Of a stretch of DNA of 64,000 bases, positions 1-11,320 are shown one piece after another. This stretch comes from Angiostrongylus vasorum (taxonomy: Eukaryota > Nematoda > Chromadorea > Rhabditida > Metastrongylidae), in assembly GCA_018806985.1 (NCBI GenBank), contig JADANN010000197.1, forward strand, positions 1,751,001-1,815,000. The letters run 5' to 3'. Made by a program: the position numbers and the translations under genes. The notes under the pieces were generated by a model, which saw only the letters and a list, made by a program, of their open reading frames with translations, had not been told where the DNA came from and did not search any database. Numbering within the stretch: the first letter of the stretch is position 1; each line of letters begins with the position of its first letter.

Positions 1-1418
1 TTGGTTTAAGTAAATGGATGCTCTCTCCTTACATGGAACATATTTTGTATCAAAAGGTGTTCCATTTAGCCGATTTATAGAAGCTTCTTTTCGTCGCCTT
101 CTTCAAGGATGGCTGTTCTTCTACTGGAAATTGCTCAGTAAATTCCATTCGGTCGGAAATCGGAGGTTGTCTGGCTACAGACACAGCCTACTTCTCTTCG
201 AAATTTTTTTCTGTAATTTAATCATAAACAGTGACATATTAAGGAACTAATACTTCGTTCCGATCCAGAGCCAGTCGACGCGCGAGACGAAGCACTCGAA
301 AACACAGCCATTTATCGGCAGGAAAAAATGTTTTCGACATTTCACAACTGACCTTTAAACAAATCCGGAACCAAAGGGTGATTTCACCGAATATGCTTCT
401 TATTTTGTATAACTTCTATCGAATGTTTCAGGTCAAAAATTACAGATTTATCCCTAATTGAGGTGAGATATAGAATAACACGATGTTATAGGACTGGCTA
501 TTACAATGCGATAGTCATAAAGAGCGATTAACTAACTCTTCCGAGACACGTGTAGCCTCTTTCTTTCCACTGAGAAATCCCTCAGAAAGGAGTGAATTAT
601 AGAAAGACGAAGTGAAGCACGAAATTCTAACAACAACGGCTTATCATGTTATGTTCCTGAGTCTCGACTGTGATATACAGCGCTTCACTTTTTTCAGGCC
701 ACCCAAGCGAGGAGTTCGACATCCCCATCTGGAAGCCCATCTAAGCGAAGAGTGAATCTATGGAATGGCAAAGTTCAGCGATCTACCCCTGGTTGTATTC
801 GCGGCACAAAAACCAATAGCAAAAAGAGGACACCAAACCAAAAATGCGACTTTCTTCGTGTTCCTTGCGGGGAATCTTGTGTACAACGGGAAGCAATAAA
901 CTTTGCTAGTGCACAAGCCAACTATTCGATGGTTAAAGGGGTAAACATAAGGCAGGTGAAGAATGCGGAAAAATGTTTGGTCCAGTGGCCTGAAATATAA
1001 ATGGTCCAAAACGATGAAGATCTTTCAAATCACATTATTGTTCTTGATAATTTTAAAGCACGTATAAATTGGTTGAAGTAGAATCTGTAACTGAAATTAA
1101 GAAACGTCATAATACAGGTAGTGTGGTGAGTTGGAATTATATCTCTTTCTAGCACACAACGAAATTACTTTAAAAACCGATTTTCTTCTATCCTCGGTTT
1201 ATCATATCCTTTCATCCTCGGTCTTACAGTTTACGCATAATCAATATTTTTTTGGATTACTGAGCTTACGAGAGGTTTACACTACATCGAATGCGACAAC
1301 GAAGATCCAGATCGCAAGAGTAAACGGCTATGGAGAATCGACCCGAATCATTGCGGTTTTGAAGAACACATAGGCACCGGAACGCTATCCACAATAAAAT
1401 AAACCTTGATATTAACCA
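1..1418. other. No gene recognised
   Basis: No ORF here has the length, splice signals or composition of a gene. The stretch around 1237-1275 resembles 8473-8510 (both contain TTGGATTACT followed by AGCTTAC after a similar A/T-rich lead), so a low-copy repeat may be present. Nothing else stands out. Confidence 0.5.
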
Positions 1419-1708
1419 CAATTTTAACCCTTTTGCTTACTGCCTACTATTTTTGATGGCAGGGTATATTGCGAAATATAACTTCAACGAAGCTGAGATA
1501 TTTGCAAAACTCTGGACCGCATGTGCCTATGGTGGGGAACGAACGCGCTATTGTCGTTTCCGGGGAGTAACGGGTTCACCACCACACCATGCGGGTCCTT
1601 CGTTTCGCCTGTCTCTCAGCTAGTTTTACCGATCTTTTTGCCATCAGCAATCACCCGTCAACGGGATTGATCTGGGGAGCCCAAATCGGCATTGAACCCA
1701 GTTAAGCT
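1419..1708 (-). repeat. SINE family A copy, head on minus strand
   Basis: Read on the minus strand this is a near-complete copy. It has a 5' leader that recurs as 'AACTGGGTTCAATGCCGATT', then a tRNA-like head (box A region GCATGGTGTGGTGGTGAAC, box B region GCGTTCGTTCCCCAC) and a body containing TTGCAAATATCTCAGC. It ends in a tail related to GGCAGTAAATAAAAG. At least a dozen further copies occur in the window. Classing it as a tRNA-derived SINE is inference from the Pol III boxes. Confidence 0.75.
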
Positions 1709-1850
1709 TAGGCTATAGTTATAATCACAATCTTAACCTTTTTATTTACTGCCTATTCTTTTTAGTGGCAGGGTAGGTTGCGAAATGTAACTTTCATACT
1801 GCTGAGATACCTTCGGTCCGGAGTTTTGCAAATATCTCAGCATTAAAAGT
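1709..1850. repeat. SINE A fragments joined in inverted orientation
   Basis: Directly follows the copy at 1419. A minus-oriented SINE A tail (to about 1806) is fused to a plus-oriented piece beginning near GGTCCGGAGTTTTGCAAATA and ending around 1850. The two facing GCTGAGATA/TATCTCAGC segments form a short palindrome. It probably arose by insertion of one copy beside another with loss of both heads. Confidence 0.6.
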
Positions 1851-4344
1851 CAAATGCATCGAAACTTTTCCTGCTCTTCCCTGACAAACTGGAAGACGAT
1901 CAGGCGAAATTTGAGGCCAATTTGAGTTAATCTTACGATGTCTGGAAATCTGGAATTCGTCCAGTAACAAGAACTCGTCGATGAATTCGAATTTGCTCGG
2001 ATATCACTGTTGCTTGCTTCTAAGCTATAAAAAACGATTCCTGATGATATTCCGGTTCACACGATAAAGAATAAGGGATAAAGATGTTAAAGTAACTAGA
2101 GCTCAGATCAAAGAATACTCCAAAGGTCATAGAAAATTTGTAGATTTAAGTACTTTCGCACTTAAAAACAAGCCTATCTGAAATGGACCAACGTTGTGTT
2201 TTTGGATATTTTCAACGACTCAGGGGCGGATTTCTCACAACTGGTAGGGTGCAGAAAGGTCGCGATATATTGCCGCTTCAAAAAATAGTCCCTAGGAATG
2301 ACCTTCCTTTTACTCCATGACAAAACTATTCATGAAAACTGATCAATACCGAAAAGTACCCTCGAAGAAGGATTCTGTGCAGTATCTCGTCCAAAGTACG
2401 GCGTCGTTTATGATGATGATGATTTTTCACACTCATCCACGGACATTCTAATTATAGTACTATTCCGCGTCTGTTTAAAAAAAAACTGAGTTCAAAGGGT
2501 TCGATGCTCTTCAATGTTCACTTTTGACATGGAACAGAACAGTCCAATCAGCAGTCACATAAGCGGATAAGGACTATATGGCATAAGGCGAAAGTTCATT
2601 TTATAGTACTACTTGTCGATGAGAAGTGACTGTGGACCTAGAAGATAAGGTGGGGATACTTGGGTTTGGTCCTGACAGCAAATATAAAGAATGTTTACTG
2701 AGTTAGACCAAGAAGTTCAAGAATGAACTCAGCAGCATCACGATATTCCATAAATTTGCAAATAGCGCAACTGTATTTGGTACTCATAAGTGAATTCATG
2801 TGCTTACAAGTCAACATTTATTTCACCATTCCTTCGTTGGAAGGGCGTATAGGGGGTGTCTCTATCATACACTGGGACTGCTGAATTCAAAACATCCATC
2901 CTACAAAAATCAACGAGCACCACATTCTCATTAATGCCTCCCACTTAAATCCTACATAAAATTCGTCTTTCTCATGAAGTTTCTTCCGCTTCTTAAAGAT
3001 TTCGCATTGTTCAATCAATGGGCGTTTCTCGTGTGAAGTACTTGTTTTGTCGCGAAGCTATGTGGCTCATCTCCCGGTGGTTGATAAAAAAAGTCAAAAA
3101 GTGGGAAAAAAGCGATCAATGTGTAATAATTATCGTAAGAGGAAGATGAAATCAGACTGTTTGTTCTCCAACTTTGTTACTTCGGAATGATTCATACCGT
3201 CCGAACTAGCACAGTGTTATTTAAGCGGACATGAGGTGTAGTTGTGTGCACGTAGATAGCACCTTGTTTCTAAATTCAGCTAAAATCCATCAGTGATGTA
3301 AGACATGACAGAAGGTACAACATCTAAGGAATCCCTCGTCTAGGGCTAAGAAACCGAAAACTTAGTTGTAAGTATACCAAGCACCCAACGATGCAGTCCA
3401 TTTATCTAGCCGCAATACCCGCTCCCAAAAAATAGCAAAGATAAAGGTCATCACATGGTCCTATACGTTATCCCTCAAAAAAGAGCAAACTGCAGCTCTC
3501 ACAGCGATAGAGAAGTATGGGAGACCTAACTAGTGTCCCATAGCCACTCGGTAGTCAACACAGTTACACCTATCTGCAGATGATATTTGGTTTTACTAAT
3601 CTCGTTACTAGATTTTCTGTAAGCTTTGAATGACTTCCAACGTTTTTCCTGAATGCTGTTCTAGGCTATTAACGACGAAACGCATTAATTTCAATTCACT
3701 TTCATTCCGATTGTTTGACTGTCTCATTAGCATTTTCTGCAACAACATTTATATTAAACCGACAGTCACCCTACCACAAATGTTCAACTACGACCGAAAA
3801 ACGCTGTTCTCCATACATCAAATTTAGAAAAGAACTGCTTTCGAGACGAGTTTGCTCGTCTCCATGAGTTATGCGTCAGTCCCTTGCTTTCGATACCACT
3901 ACAATAACACAGAGGTTGTTCTGGATGAGGTCGACATAAAGACGTACCTACCGAACAAACGTAAATACACTTACAGCATGCATTGAACACAATGCATGGC
4001 ACCTAGTGTCAAAAAATATGCGTATAGACAAACGTGCTTTAAAAAAGTACTACCCTTTTAGTATGTGCTTCGTGCTTCCCTGAATCAAACACATTCTAGA
4101 GCTATGAGATCGGTCGGTTTCACTTCGGTAACGACAGAAATCTCTCGAATAGTCTCGACCATCATTGAGAAAAAAATTTAATGGACCAAAAAACTCACCA
4201 ACACGTTTCCTACACTTCTCACCCAAACACATCTGAAACGTTGAAAATTTCCTGGATTACACCACTATTTTAGGTAATTTCATACCACTTTTCCAGTTGT
4301 TCTTCATGTGTTCGCAAATAAGTCACGTTGTTTTTTTTTATATT
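1851..4344. other. No gene recognised
   Basis: About 2.5 kb with only short ORFs and a brief (ATG)n-like run near 2411-2425. No match to the repeat families in this window was seen on either strand. Confidence 0.45.
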
Positions 4345-4700
4345 ATTTCATTTAGTCCGTCTTCACGTATACTGTGCGGATCCCAGCACGCATCCACTGT
4401 CCACGAAGATCTTTCAACTTTTACGTGTGGCTTCAGTTGCTGCCTGAGGATTTCCATTGCATCTCGAATGTTGTAGAATTCTGAAGTCGAGCAATTCTCC
4501 CTGGAGTTCTAAGATAGCCGGGCTGCGGCGTTCACAAATAGATTGCAGAGAGTGGTTTTTCCCAGAGAAGCCCTGTACATAGTTCCCGACCGCGGAGGGA
4601 TGAGAGGCTTGGTTGACCGGGAGCGGAATCGAACTAGCACCATGTTCGTGATGACGGACACCACTACTGTGCTATCCGTCCCTAGACACGTTATAATCTT
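4345..4700 (-). repeat. SINE family D copy, head on minus strand
   Basis: On the minus strand it begins with a tRNA-like head: box A region GGATAGCACAGTAGTGGTGT and box B region CTAGTTCGATTCCGCTCC. The body includes CATCCCTCCGCGGTCGGG and a 3' part with GAAGATCTTCGTGGACAGTG. The end is A-rich (plus-strand T-run at 4329-4340). Other copies lie at 9995, 29935, 35560, 57480 and, in the other orientation, 61378. Confidence 0.75.
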
Positions 4701-5749
4701 CGGAAATCTTGATAAATATCTTTTCTAATACTAAGTCATTGTTGGACAATCACGACTTCTTCAGAACAGGTTTAAAACATTATATTCGAAATTCAAGATC
4801 TCAATGCAGATTTTGGAGAGCTAGTACTTTTCTCGCTGGAATTTTTCCATTAATTTCGGGAATCCATCCATTTTTCGTTCCTCTTTCCAGGAAATTTCCA
4901 CCATCCGTGAGCTTCAATCCCTCACAACTAGTCTCACCACCTTCGCGGCGAGCACTAAGAAGAAATGATGAAGAAATAGTCCATCAGCATCGATAAGAAC
5001 GATGAGAGTATCCCACGGTGGGACAAAGGCCAACAGGCTGAAGAAGGCGAAACGCCCTTAATGAAGTCAACGCGCTAAGGGATGGATGGAGGGACTTCGT
5101 CATTCCGAACACTTACAGAACAAACGACCCTTGAAAATTTGAGCGTTGGGGAGAGGGAAAGAATTGTAGAACGTCGGATGTCATGTCGTCCATTTGTCAA
5201 CCACTGTATCTTTTCAAGTCTGAGCGATTAGCATCGTAAAACCAGTTTCTACGGGCCTTCTACTCAGCGGGTAATCTCCAGTTCGTGGTTTTATGGTGTA
5301 ACCATCATAAATGTCAGTTTGACGAATGTCAAATAGTAATGATAGGGATAAATACGGAATCGAATGGCGCTAGAATCTATTGGCTTTTGTAAAACCGCTA
5401 CCAACCGTTATTGAAATTTGGAGCTCACCATAGTTTCCCTTTGTTAAAAAAAGACCGCCTTTATTCCTGTGAAGAAACCCGGCGTGTTTTCCCAGGAAGA
5501 AAAACAGCATAGTGGAGAAGTGTTTTTAGCATATTACCATAAGAGTTATTCACTATATTCTTCATTCATAACAGTAGAATGCTTGAAGTCCACGATATCC
5601 TTTTCGCATTGCAATTTCCGATTTGCACTATTTTTTTGCACTTTCTGAACAACTTATCATCGATAATCAAGACCAAGTGCAGCAACTGAAGAAGTTAGTC
5701 CTAGGATTTTGAATTCCGTACCTAAAGTATTTCGTAATAAAGTTTGTTC
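4701..5749. other. No gene recognised
   Basis: No coding or repeat assignment. At 5038-5057 the string CTGAAGAAGGCGAAACGCCC resembles the first half of the hammerhead-like motif found in the PLE ends, but the rest of the core is missing. Confidence 0.4.
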
Positions 5750-6040
5750 TATCTAGGAAATACAACTGCGGGCCCCAGTATAATTTCCGTTTTTTTGGAG
5801 TTTTGCTGGTTTAACCATTGTGGTTCCTTGGAGTCCCGAGATCAGCCTGGCGAAAGTCTGCCCTCAGATCTTCACCACCATAGGCAGTCGTCGGCCTTTG
5901 TAGATCAGAGGGATATTTGCCACACACACACGTGGAGCACACACACATCACTACACACACACACACACACACACACACACGGTCGGTGGTTCGACCATAC
6001 CGTACTGGTTGAGCAAGTCGTCTAGCCTTCTGGGGGCCAG
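5750..6040 (+). repeat. Repeat family C copy, interrupted by CA repeat
   Basis: Shares GGAGTTTTGCTGGTTTAACC, 'GGTTCCTTGGAGTCCCGAG' and the GCCTGGC..AAGTCTGCCC segment with the copies at 19575, 52795 and 58490. Similarity breaks off at GATATTTGCCAC, where a CA microsatellite begins. Only the tail-side half of the family is present. Confidence 0.7.
5919..5981. repeat. (CA)n microsatellite inside a family C copy
   Basis: Imperfect then pure CA repeat following GATATTTGC. The family C consensus reads GCCACCATGCG at this point, so the CACC of the repeat may have seeded the microsatellite expansion. Confidence 0.9.
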
Positions 6041-6369
6041 CAAAGTAGTAGAAGAATTGTCTGAGAGGAGGAACAAAGCACTGACTTAATACATTGATAG
6101 ATTTCCACAATACATTGGTGGGTTCCGCAAGTCATTTTAAGGACCAATATGCACTTAACAATCTCATTGATGCTTAATATAGTCGGAAAGTCTTAGAACA
6201 ACTATATTAGAAGAACTATAAACAAAAAGAGATTTAGGTGATGTTAAGAAAAAAGCGCCACAAGTTTCTACGCTGTTAAAAATAAATGTACACTCTTTTC
6301 TCCACTTATAACTCTATAAAAAAACTAAAATGATCAGTAATAAACGAACAGAATAAAGAGTATGTTTGG
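6041..6369. other. No gene recognised
   Basis: AT-rich stretch with no long ORF and no recognised repeat. Confidence 0.4.
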
Positions 6370-6555
6370 CTTTTATTTACCGTTTAATCTTTTTTTTATG
6401 GCAGGGTATTATGCAAAATACAAAAATACAACTGCAAGGATGCTGAGATATGTGTAAAAGACTCGGAATCCTCAGTTGGGCATCGAGCCCGCGACTACCT
6501 TTCCCGGCGGGGCACGTGCTAACCACCGCACCAACGGAGACCCTTGCTTTGGCTT
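6370..6555 (-). repeat. SINE A variant with a different tRNA-like head
   Basis: The tail half (GGCAGGGTATTATGCAAAATA; ATGCTGAGATATGTG) is family A. On the minus strand the head instead reads GGTGCGGTGGTTAGCACGTG, followed by CGCGGGCTCGATGCCCAAC, a better box A/box B pair than in ordinary A copies. It suggests an A subfamily with a distinct or less decayed tRNA-derived head. Confidence 0.65.
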
Positions 6556-7124
6556 TCAAAATATTGAGTGTTAATTGTGTGACCGACATGAACAATTGTG
6601 AGAGCTGACGAAAAACGCCTTGTGGACAACATGACACACTCGTTTAGTTGAGGAGAACTGAGAAATGCAGACCAGTATAAAACACTGGACAGGAAATGGG
6701 AACAAATGAGGAAATGGAACGAGATCAAAGAAAAGAATACTGTTGTTGGAGAAAAAAAGACAAAGATTATGAAGAAAAAACACTCATCGAACAAAACTCA
6801 CACGATGTTTCTTCGACGTCCGAAAGCAGACAAGACGCGCCATTATCAATCGAAAAGTTGATGTACCTAGGCCGCTGCGTAGCTGAACAGCATAGCGCTT
6901 GCTTCTGAAAGAAGAGATACTGCAGAAAGACAACCGCAAAGAAATTTAACCCATTTTTTTCAGTGGAATAAATAGGTAACAGCTTGAATAGCATCGAAAC
7001 TGACTAAAACACACCATACATTTTTGATCTACTATATGGTTAGTTCTAGAATTGCACAATCAGAAGAAAAGGAGTAGAAGAGAGTCATAGCCGTTCCACC
7101 TTACAGTTCTGTTTATACTAAAAG
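6556..7124. other. No gene recognised
   Basis: Overlapping ORFs of 70-90 codons lie on both strands (for example 6696-6908 plus) without start context, splice sites or recognisable domains. Treated as chance ORFs. Confidence 0.4.
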
Positions 7125-7415
7125 CTCAACAGCTCCCGGCGTTGATCAATTCTTCAGGGATGCACCATGCATTCGACTTCATTAAGTATCGTTGGAGGTG
7201 ATTAAATGCATATGTGGCCTTTACAATGACTCGCGGTGGCCTACCGATGTGTCGAGCCAGTGCTGCTATCCTCCCAGACAAGTCTGGTACCAACTTGCCG
7301 ACCCCCGGAGGGATGGAATGCTTGGTGGGCCATGGGCGCGGGGGATCGATTCTACGTGTGCTTTGCAGGGCGCCTCTGACCACTGCGCCCTATATATGCG
7401 CCCTACTAAATACCC
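7125..7415 (-). repeat. SINE family B copy, head on minus strand
   Basis: On the minus strand the head contains GCGCAGTGGTCAGAGGCGC (box A-like) and GAATCGATCCCCCGCGCCC (box B-like). The body follows: GGTACCAGACTTGTCTGGGA, GGCCACCGCGAGTCATTG, GCATTTAATCACCTCC. The 3' end is GATCAACGCCGGGAGCTGTT. Essentially full length (about 280 bp). Confidence 0.8.
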
Positions 7416-8859
7416 CATAGTAAAAAATGATATTTGAAAATAATAAAATTTAGTGTAAAAAGTAGGTGAACTACTTGACATTCATGGAAGGTTTCGAAAA
7501 ATTGAAACCTAAAGATTTACATGGATACATAGAGACAGAGAGAAAAAAGAGAGCGAAAGACAGAGAGATGGACTGAACAGGGAGAGAAGAAAAGGAGAGA
7601 AAGTTGGAAAGAAAACTGAAACGATGCAATTCACAGCGGAATCACGAAGTAGGCTTTTTTTCAGAAACGCAGTAGAGTGTCACATATCAAATCGTTGCCA
7701 AGTAGATGTACGTTTCAAGGATGACCGAAGTTGTAAAATCGTACGAGATAACGAGAAGAGCATAATGGGAATGCAGTTACAACGACGACGGGAAGTCAAC
7801 TGAAGGAAAACTGAACGTTGGTAAAGTAATGAACATGGATTTGATCAACTTTCTTGTAACATCTAAAGTGAAACTCTTTGAGAACCACGAAAACTCCAGA
7901 AAAGAAGGGATCAAACCTGCCTAGATAAACAAAGGACTGAAGTTAATGGAACTGATTACCTACAAGTCTACGAATAGTCATTCTGAAGGTTACGTTTCCA
8001 CGTTTCTTACCCGATTTCTTTCTTACGATTGCCGAAACGCTAATATTGATCGGAAGTGAACGCATTCATAGAATTCCACGCTTAGAAATCTAAATATTGA
8101 ATGCTTACGGTAACGATGGGGTATGACAACTAAGAGACAAGAATGCAACGACGCTAAATGTCTGGAACATTTCGGTCTGGATGCAAAAAAAACGATAAAA
8201 CAAAGTCTGGAATGATGCCAGACACCGCCCATTCGTTGTCGGGACATCGCTGGAAAGCAGCAAACAAAGCCAGACTATTTGTTTAACACTGTGGGATGAC
8301 AGCAAGTCGGTTGGTTGTTGACTTCACGACTATTTCAGCGAGTCGTCAAGAATGCCCCCGAACAGCGTCAGTGAGTGAAAGTCAAAAAAAACTCACTGTA
8401 ATGAAGGCATTCTGTCGTCTGCAAATGTATTTAGTACTGTACTAAATAGACTTTTGCTTCATCGCGGCACGAATAATCAATAAATTTCCTTGGATTACTC
8501 AGCTTACAAACAAGCATTCCAAAGAAGTATAACCACAATGAATCCAAATAAATGTATTTCAGAGCTAAAATTGAGAATATAGAATGCTCTATTTACTTAT
8601 TACCTACGATAAAAACCTGTTACAGTGTGATCCGAATTGATGACCTATTTTATTACACTTCTTACAATTGAATAAAACGATGATGTGTCGATGAGTGAAG
8701 CTACAAACATAACAAGTGGGCGTAAGCACTCCTTCAGCTAGTCGATTACGGTCCTCGTCTAGTGGAGAATATTTGGAAGAAATGCGGGTAGATTTTCCGC
8801 TCATTATGTGGATAATGAGGAAAAGAATTAACTATTCTTAAAGACCAAAAGGGTGGCTA
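7416..8859. other. No gene recognised; purine-rich patch
   Basis: Contains a GA-rich patch at 7533-7620. 8473-8510 shares a short similarity with 1237-1275. No convincing coding exon. Confidence 0.4.
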
Positions 8860-9190
8860 AGAGGTGTTCCTGGGTGTCGAGTGTCGATGTACAGCAAGAA
8901 GATTCATCCCCAGGCAGGGTCTCCCAAGCTGAGAAAGAGTCCAGCTTTTTCCATCAGGAAGCCTAGGTAAGAGTAAACAAATACCAGGATCGACCACCGT
9001 CTTGCTATCAAAGTAGTCGCGTGGTGGCAAAATCTCCATCTGATCCACAACGGCTGCGGGCGCCTGTGATGATGGCGACCTGGGGGCAGACTTTCGTTAG
9101 GCTGACTTCGGGACTCCAGGGAAACACAATAGCTAAACCAGCAAAACTCCGAAAAATGGAGTGAGGACAGGCCGTCCAAGTTTCCAAGTA
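8860..9190 (-). repeat. Repeat family C copy, minus strand
   Basis: Near-complete family C unit in inverse orientation to the 19575 copy. It contains CTAAGAGGTGTTCCTGGGTG at the left edge, then AAGCTGAGAAAGAGTCCAGC and GATCCACAACGGCTGCGGGC. It ends with CCGTCCAAGTTTCCAAGTAA, where family C characteristically carries an AAGT-rich tail. Confidence 0.75.
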
Positions 9191-9405
9191 AATAAAGGCC
9201 AAAAGTGTTTTGGTGCTGCTACATACATGTTGTCGATGCTTCACAGCTGTATAAATTGAAAAAAATAAGTAATTTGATAAAATAGGAAAGGTGAAGAGTC
9301 AATCGAATAAATTAAAAAAAAATGGGGAATAGGAAAGATGAAAGGTTCTTCGTTAGACAAATCCTTATGGACGCACAACGAATTCGACTCCATTCATAAA
9401 GTTTA

Positions 9406-9903
9406 ATGAGTGAATGCACATTTTGCCTAAACAGTGACTTTAACGAGATTGCTGATGTATCTAGTCGGTTGTTTCCTGCTCTCAGTGTGTACCCCCACTA
9501 CAGCATTCAAACATCAGAAGATAGGGGTGTGAGGGTCTCCTGCCCAGAGCGCGGGATGAAACCAAAGACGATGTGCACCTCGAAGAACTCGCTGTACATG
9601 CGTACTTCTAATTCACCACAGTATAAGATGTACTTTACTACATGGGAAACGAATTCTCATGAATGCTATAATTTGAGCGAGCAAATAAGAGTTAGTGAGT
9701 CAGAAACAGCGCAATCAGAACCAGTGGTGTTGTCGAAAAATGCCCTTGAAGAGATATCTCTGACAAATCAGCTGATATTTGCATCCGATTCTGAGACAAT
9801 ATTATTGATTGATAACTGTGGAATAATTAGTGAAACTATAATAATATCACCAGTAAAAAATCCATACTGCAACATATTCGTCAGTCATCTCTTTCAGGAG
9901 TGA
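9406..9903 (+). CDS. Hypothetical 165-codon ORF, doubtful
   Basis: The longest ORF of the window that is not part of, or antisense to, a repeat. The predicted protein is polar and Ser/Thr-rich, with scattered cysteines near the N-terminus (MSECTFC), no clear hydrophobic leader and no domain I recognise. A rough estimate for this base composition suggests that about one ORF this long could arise by chance in 64 kb. There is no strong splice or trans-splice acceptor before the ATG. It could be an exon of an unknown gene, an old transposon piece, or chance. Confidence 0.15.
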   Translation: MSECTFCLNSDFNEIADVSSRLFPALSVYPHYSIQTSEDRGVRVSCPERGMKPKTMCTSKNSLYMRTSNSPQYKMYFTTWETNSHECYNLSEQIRVSESETAQSEPVVLSKNALEEISLTNQLIFASDSETILLIDNCGIISETIIISPVKNPYCNIFVSHLFQE

Positions 9904-9994
9904 ATACATTTTCAGTTTATGGTCCTGATCATCCAAAGAGTACCATTATGATTCGTTATTATAACACAGTTGTCACCACTTAAAATTTTTATTT

Positions 9995-10360
9995 TATTCC
10001 ACTTTATATGAGCCGTCTTCAAGCAGGTTTGGAACCCGGCACTTCTCACTTTCGATTCGTTTCCTCGCATCCATTATCCACGAACATCTTCCAACTTTTA
10101 CGTGTGGCTCCTTGAGGATTTTCATTTCATCTTGAATGTCGCAGAACGAATCCTGGACAAGTCAATTCTCTTCAGACTTCTGAGATAGCTGGCTTGGAGC
10201 ATTCCCAAATGAATTGCAGAGAGTTATTTTTTCCCCGAACAAATCCGGTACCAATTCTCCGAAGGGATGAGAGGATTGGTTGACCCGGTGCGGAATCGAA
10301 CTGGCACCATGCTCACGATGACGGACATCATTGCCACTGTGCTATTCGTAGCTCATCACT
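9995..10360 (-). repeat. SINE family D copy, head on minus strand
   Basis: Parallel to the copy at 4345 over most of its length. It shares TCCTCGCATCCATTATCCAC, CTTTTACGTGTGGCTCCTTG and GGGATGAGAGGATTGGTTGA. The head-side end on the plus strand is GCGGAATCGAACTGGCACCA followed by ACGATGACGGACATC. Confidence 0.75.
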
Positions 10361-10431
10361 TATATTACAGAACTAAGTACTATTTGCGTATATTACTAGA
10401 AAATCAATGAGTAGGAAGTAAAAGTAGTATA

Positions 10432-10640
10432 GAATTAGCTGAGAGACAGGCGAAACTAGGACCCGCATGGTGTGGTGGTGAAGGCGTTACTCCCCGGAAG
10501 GGACAATAGCGCGTTCGTTCCCCACAGCAGACACCTGCGGTCCGGAGTTTTGCAAATATCTCAGCAATCTTGTGGTTGTATTTCTCTTAATACCTTGGCA
10601 TGAAAATTATAGAAGGCAGAAAATAAAAGGTAAAACATTG
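10432..10640 (+). repeat. SINE family A copy
   Basis: Lacks the leader seen in the longest A copies and starts at AGAATTAGCTGAGAGACAGG. The head has GTGTGGTGGTGAAGGCGTTA and GCGTTCGTTCCCCAC. The body runs through TTGCAAATATCTCAGCAATC to a tail GGCAGAAAATAAAAGG. Confidence 0.8.
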
Positions 10641-11150
10641 TAAAAAGTAGTATGTTTCTTCTTCAATCACTGTACACAACTTATCAGCAAACTTAATTTT
10701 TTTCCTGCAAAGTTACGATCGAACGCATAGGTACCACTGTCAGAGGAATTTTATTGGTCTTCAACATGATTTCGAATTACTTGACATCCAACTTTAAAGA
10801 TGAACGCTTAAGATTTGATGAGTTTAGGAACTGAGGAGTTAAACACGAACACAGGAGGTATTCCGTCAATCCATTAGAATGCCCCCTTTGCTTATTCCAT
10901 TCAATGGATGACGTGAAACCTGTTTTATACCAGTGTAAAACTAACGTCCATTCACAGTTTACAAAGTGAAAAAAGCTAACGATACCACAAAAAAAAGGAA
11001 TGGAAGAAATAGACATCTATGCAAGTGACGCGCAATGTCACTTTACTGCGTGCTTTATAAGGACGAATGTAAACCCATTTAAAAATGCAAATGTAAGCAC
11101 AAATGTGACAAATGTAAACATTTATCCTTGTATAAAAATACGTCCAGGCT
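10641..11150. other. No gene recognised
   Basis: No repeat or exon assigned. Short ORFs on both strands have no supporting features. Confidence 0.4.
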
Positions 11151-11182
11151 CTGTGGAAGACGAAATCGCCGAAACTTCAGCC
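11151..11182 (+). ncRNA. Degenerate hammerhead-like motif
   Basis: CTGTGGAAGACGAAATCGCC then GAAACTTCAGCC. Relative to the motif at 37158-37204, the invariant CUGA is CUGU, one stem II G is A, and the cleavage triplet GTC is TTC. The GCT/AGC base of stem I is kept. Predicted inactive. Confidence 0.4.
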
Positions 11183-11189
11183 ATCGATC

Positions 11190-11230
11190 AACAACACGAA
11201 CAGCAACGACAACGACAACGACAACGAAGA
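11190..11230. repeat. (CAACGA)n short tandem repeat
   Basis: About five CAACGA-like hexamers inside the PLE terminal fragment. The counterpart at 37120-37160 holds the complementary TCGTTG repeats, so the microsatellite travels with the element. Confidence 0.8.
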
Positions 11231-11320
11231 CCTATACCAACCTCGCATCAGCTAAGGAAGATCATATAACTAAATATATTAACCATCTATGCCAAAGTTT
11301 ATAGAAAGTCGACCTTTTGA

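Larger units (their letters stand above)
11140..11320 (+). mobile_element. PLE 3'-terminal fragment, stand-alone
   Basis: About 170 bp matching the ends of the Penelope-like elements. It starts at the hammerhead-like motif (11151-11182), passes through a (CAACGA)n run and CCAACCTCGCATCAGCTAAG, and finishes at ATGCCAAAGTTTATAGAAAG followed by TCGACC. The same terminal string closes the copies at 50714-50748 and, inverted, at 37018, 45302 and 36510. No reverse transcriptase or endonuclease flanks it. It could be a 5'-truncated PLE or a small non-autonomous, retrozyme-like unit. Confidence 0.6.

Noticed and set aside
2405..2425. Short direct repeats as possible CRISPR or array
   Set aside because: Only a brief trinucleotide run; no spaced repeats, and the genome is eukaryotic.
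5038..5057. Hammerhead-like start CTGAAGAAGGCGAAACGCCC
   Set aside because: The GAAAC-GTC part and flanking stem are missing, and no PLE sequence is nearby.
7125..7415. tRNA-like box A/box B sequences as genuine tRNA genes
   Set aside because: The heads of families A, B and D lack a proper anticodon arm and acceptor stem and recur with long non-tRNA bodies, so they are SINE parts.
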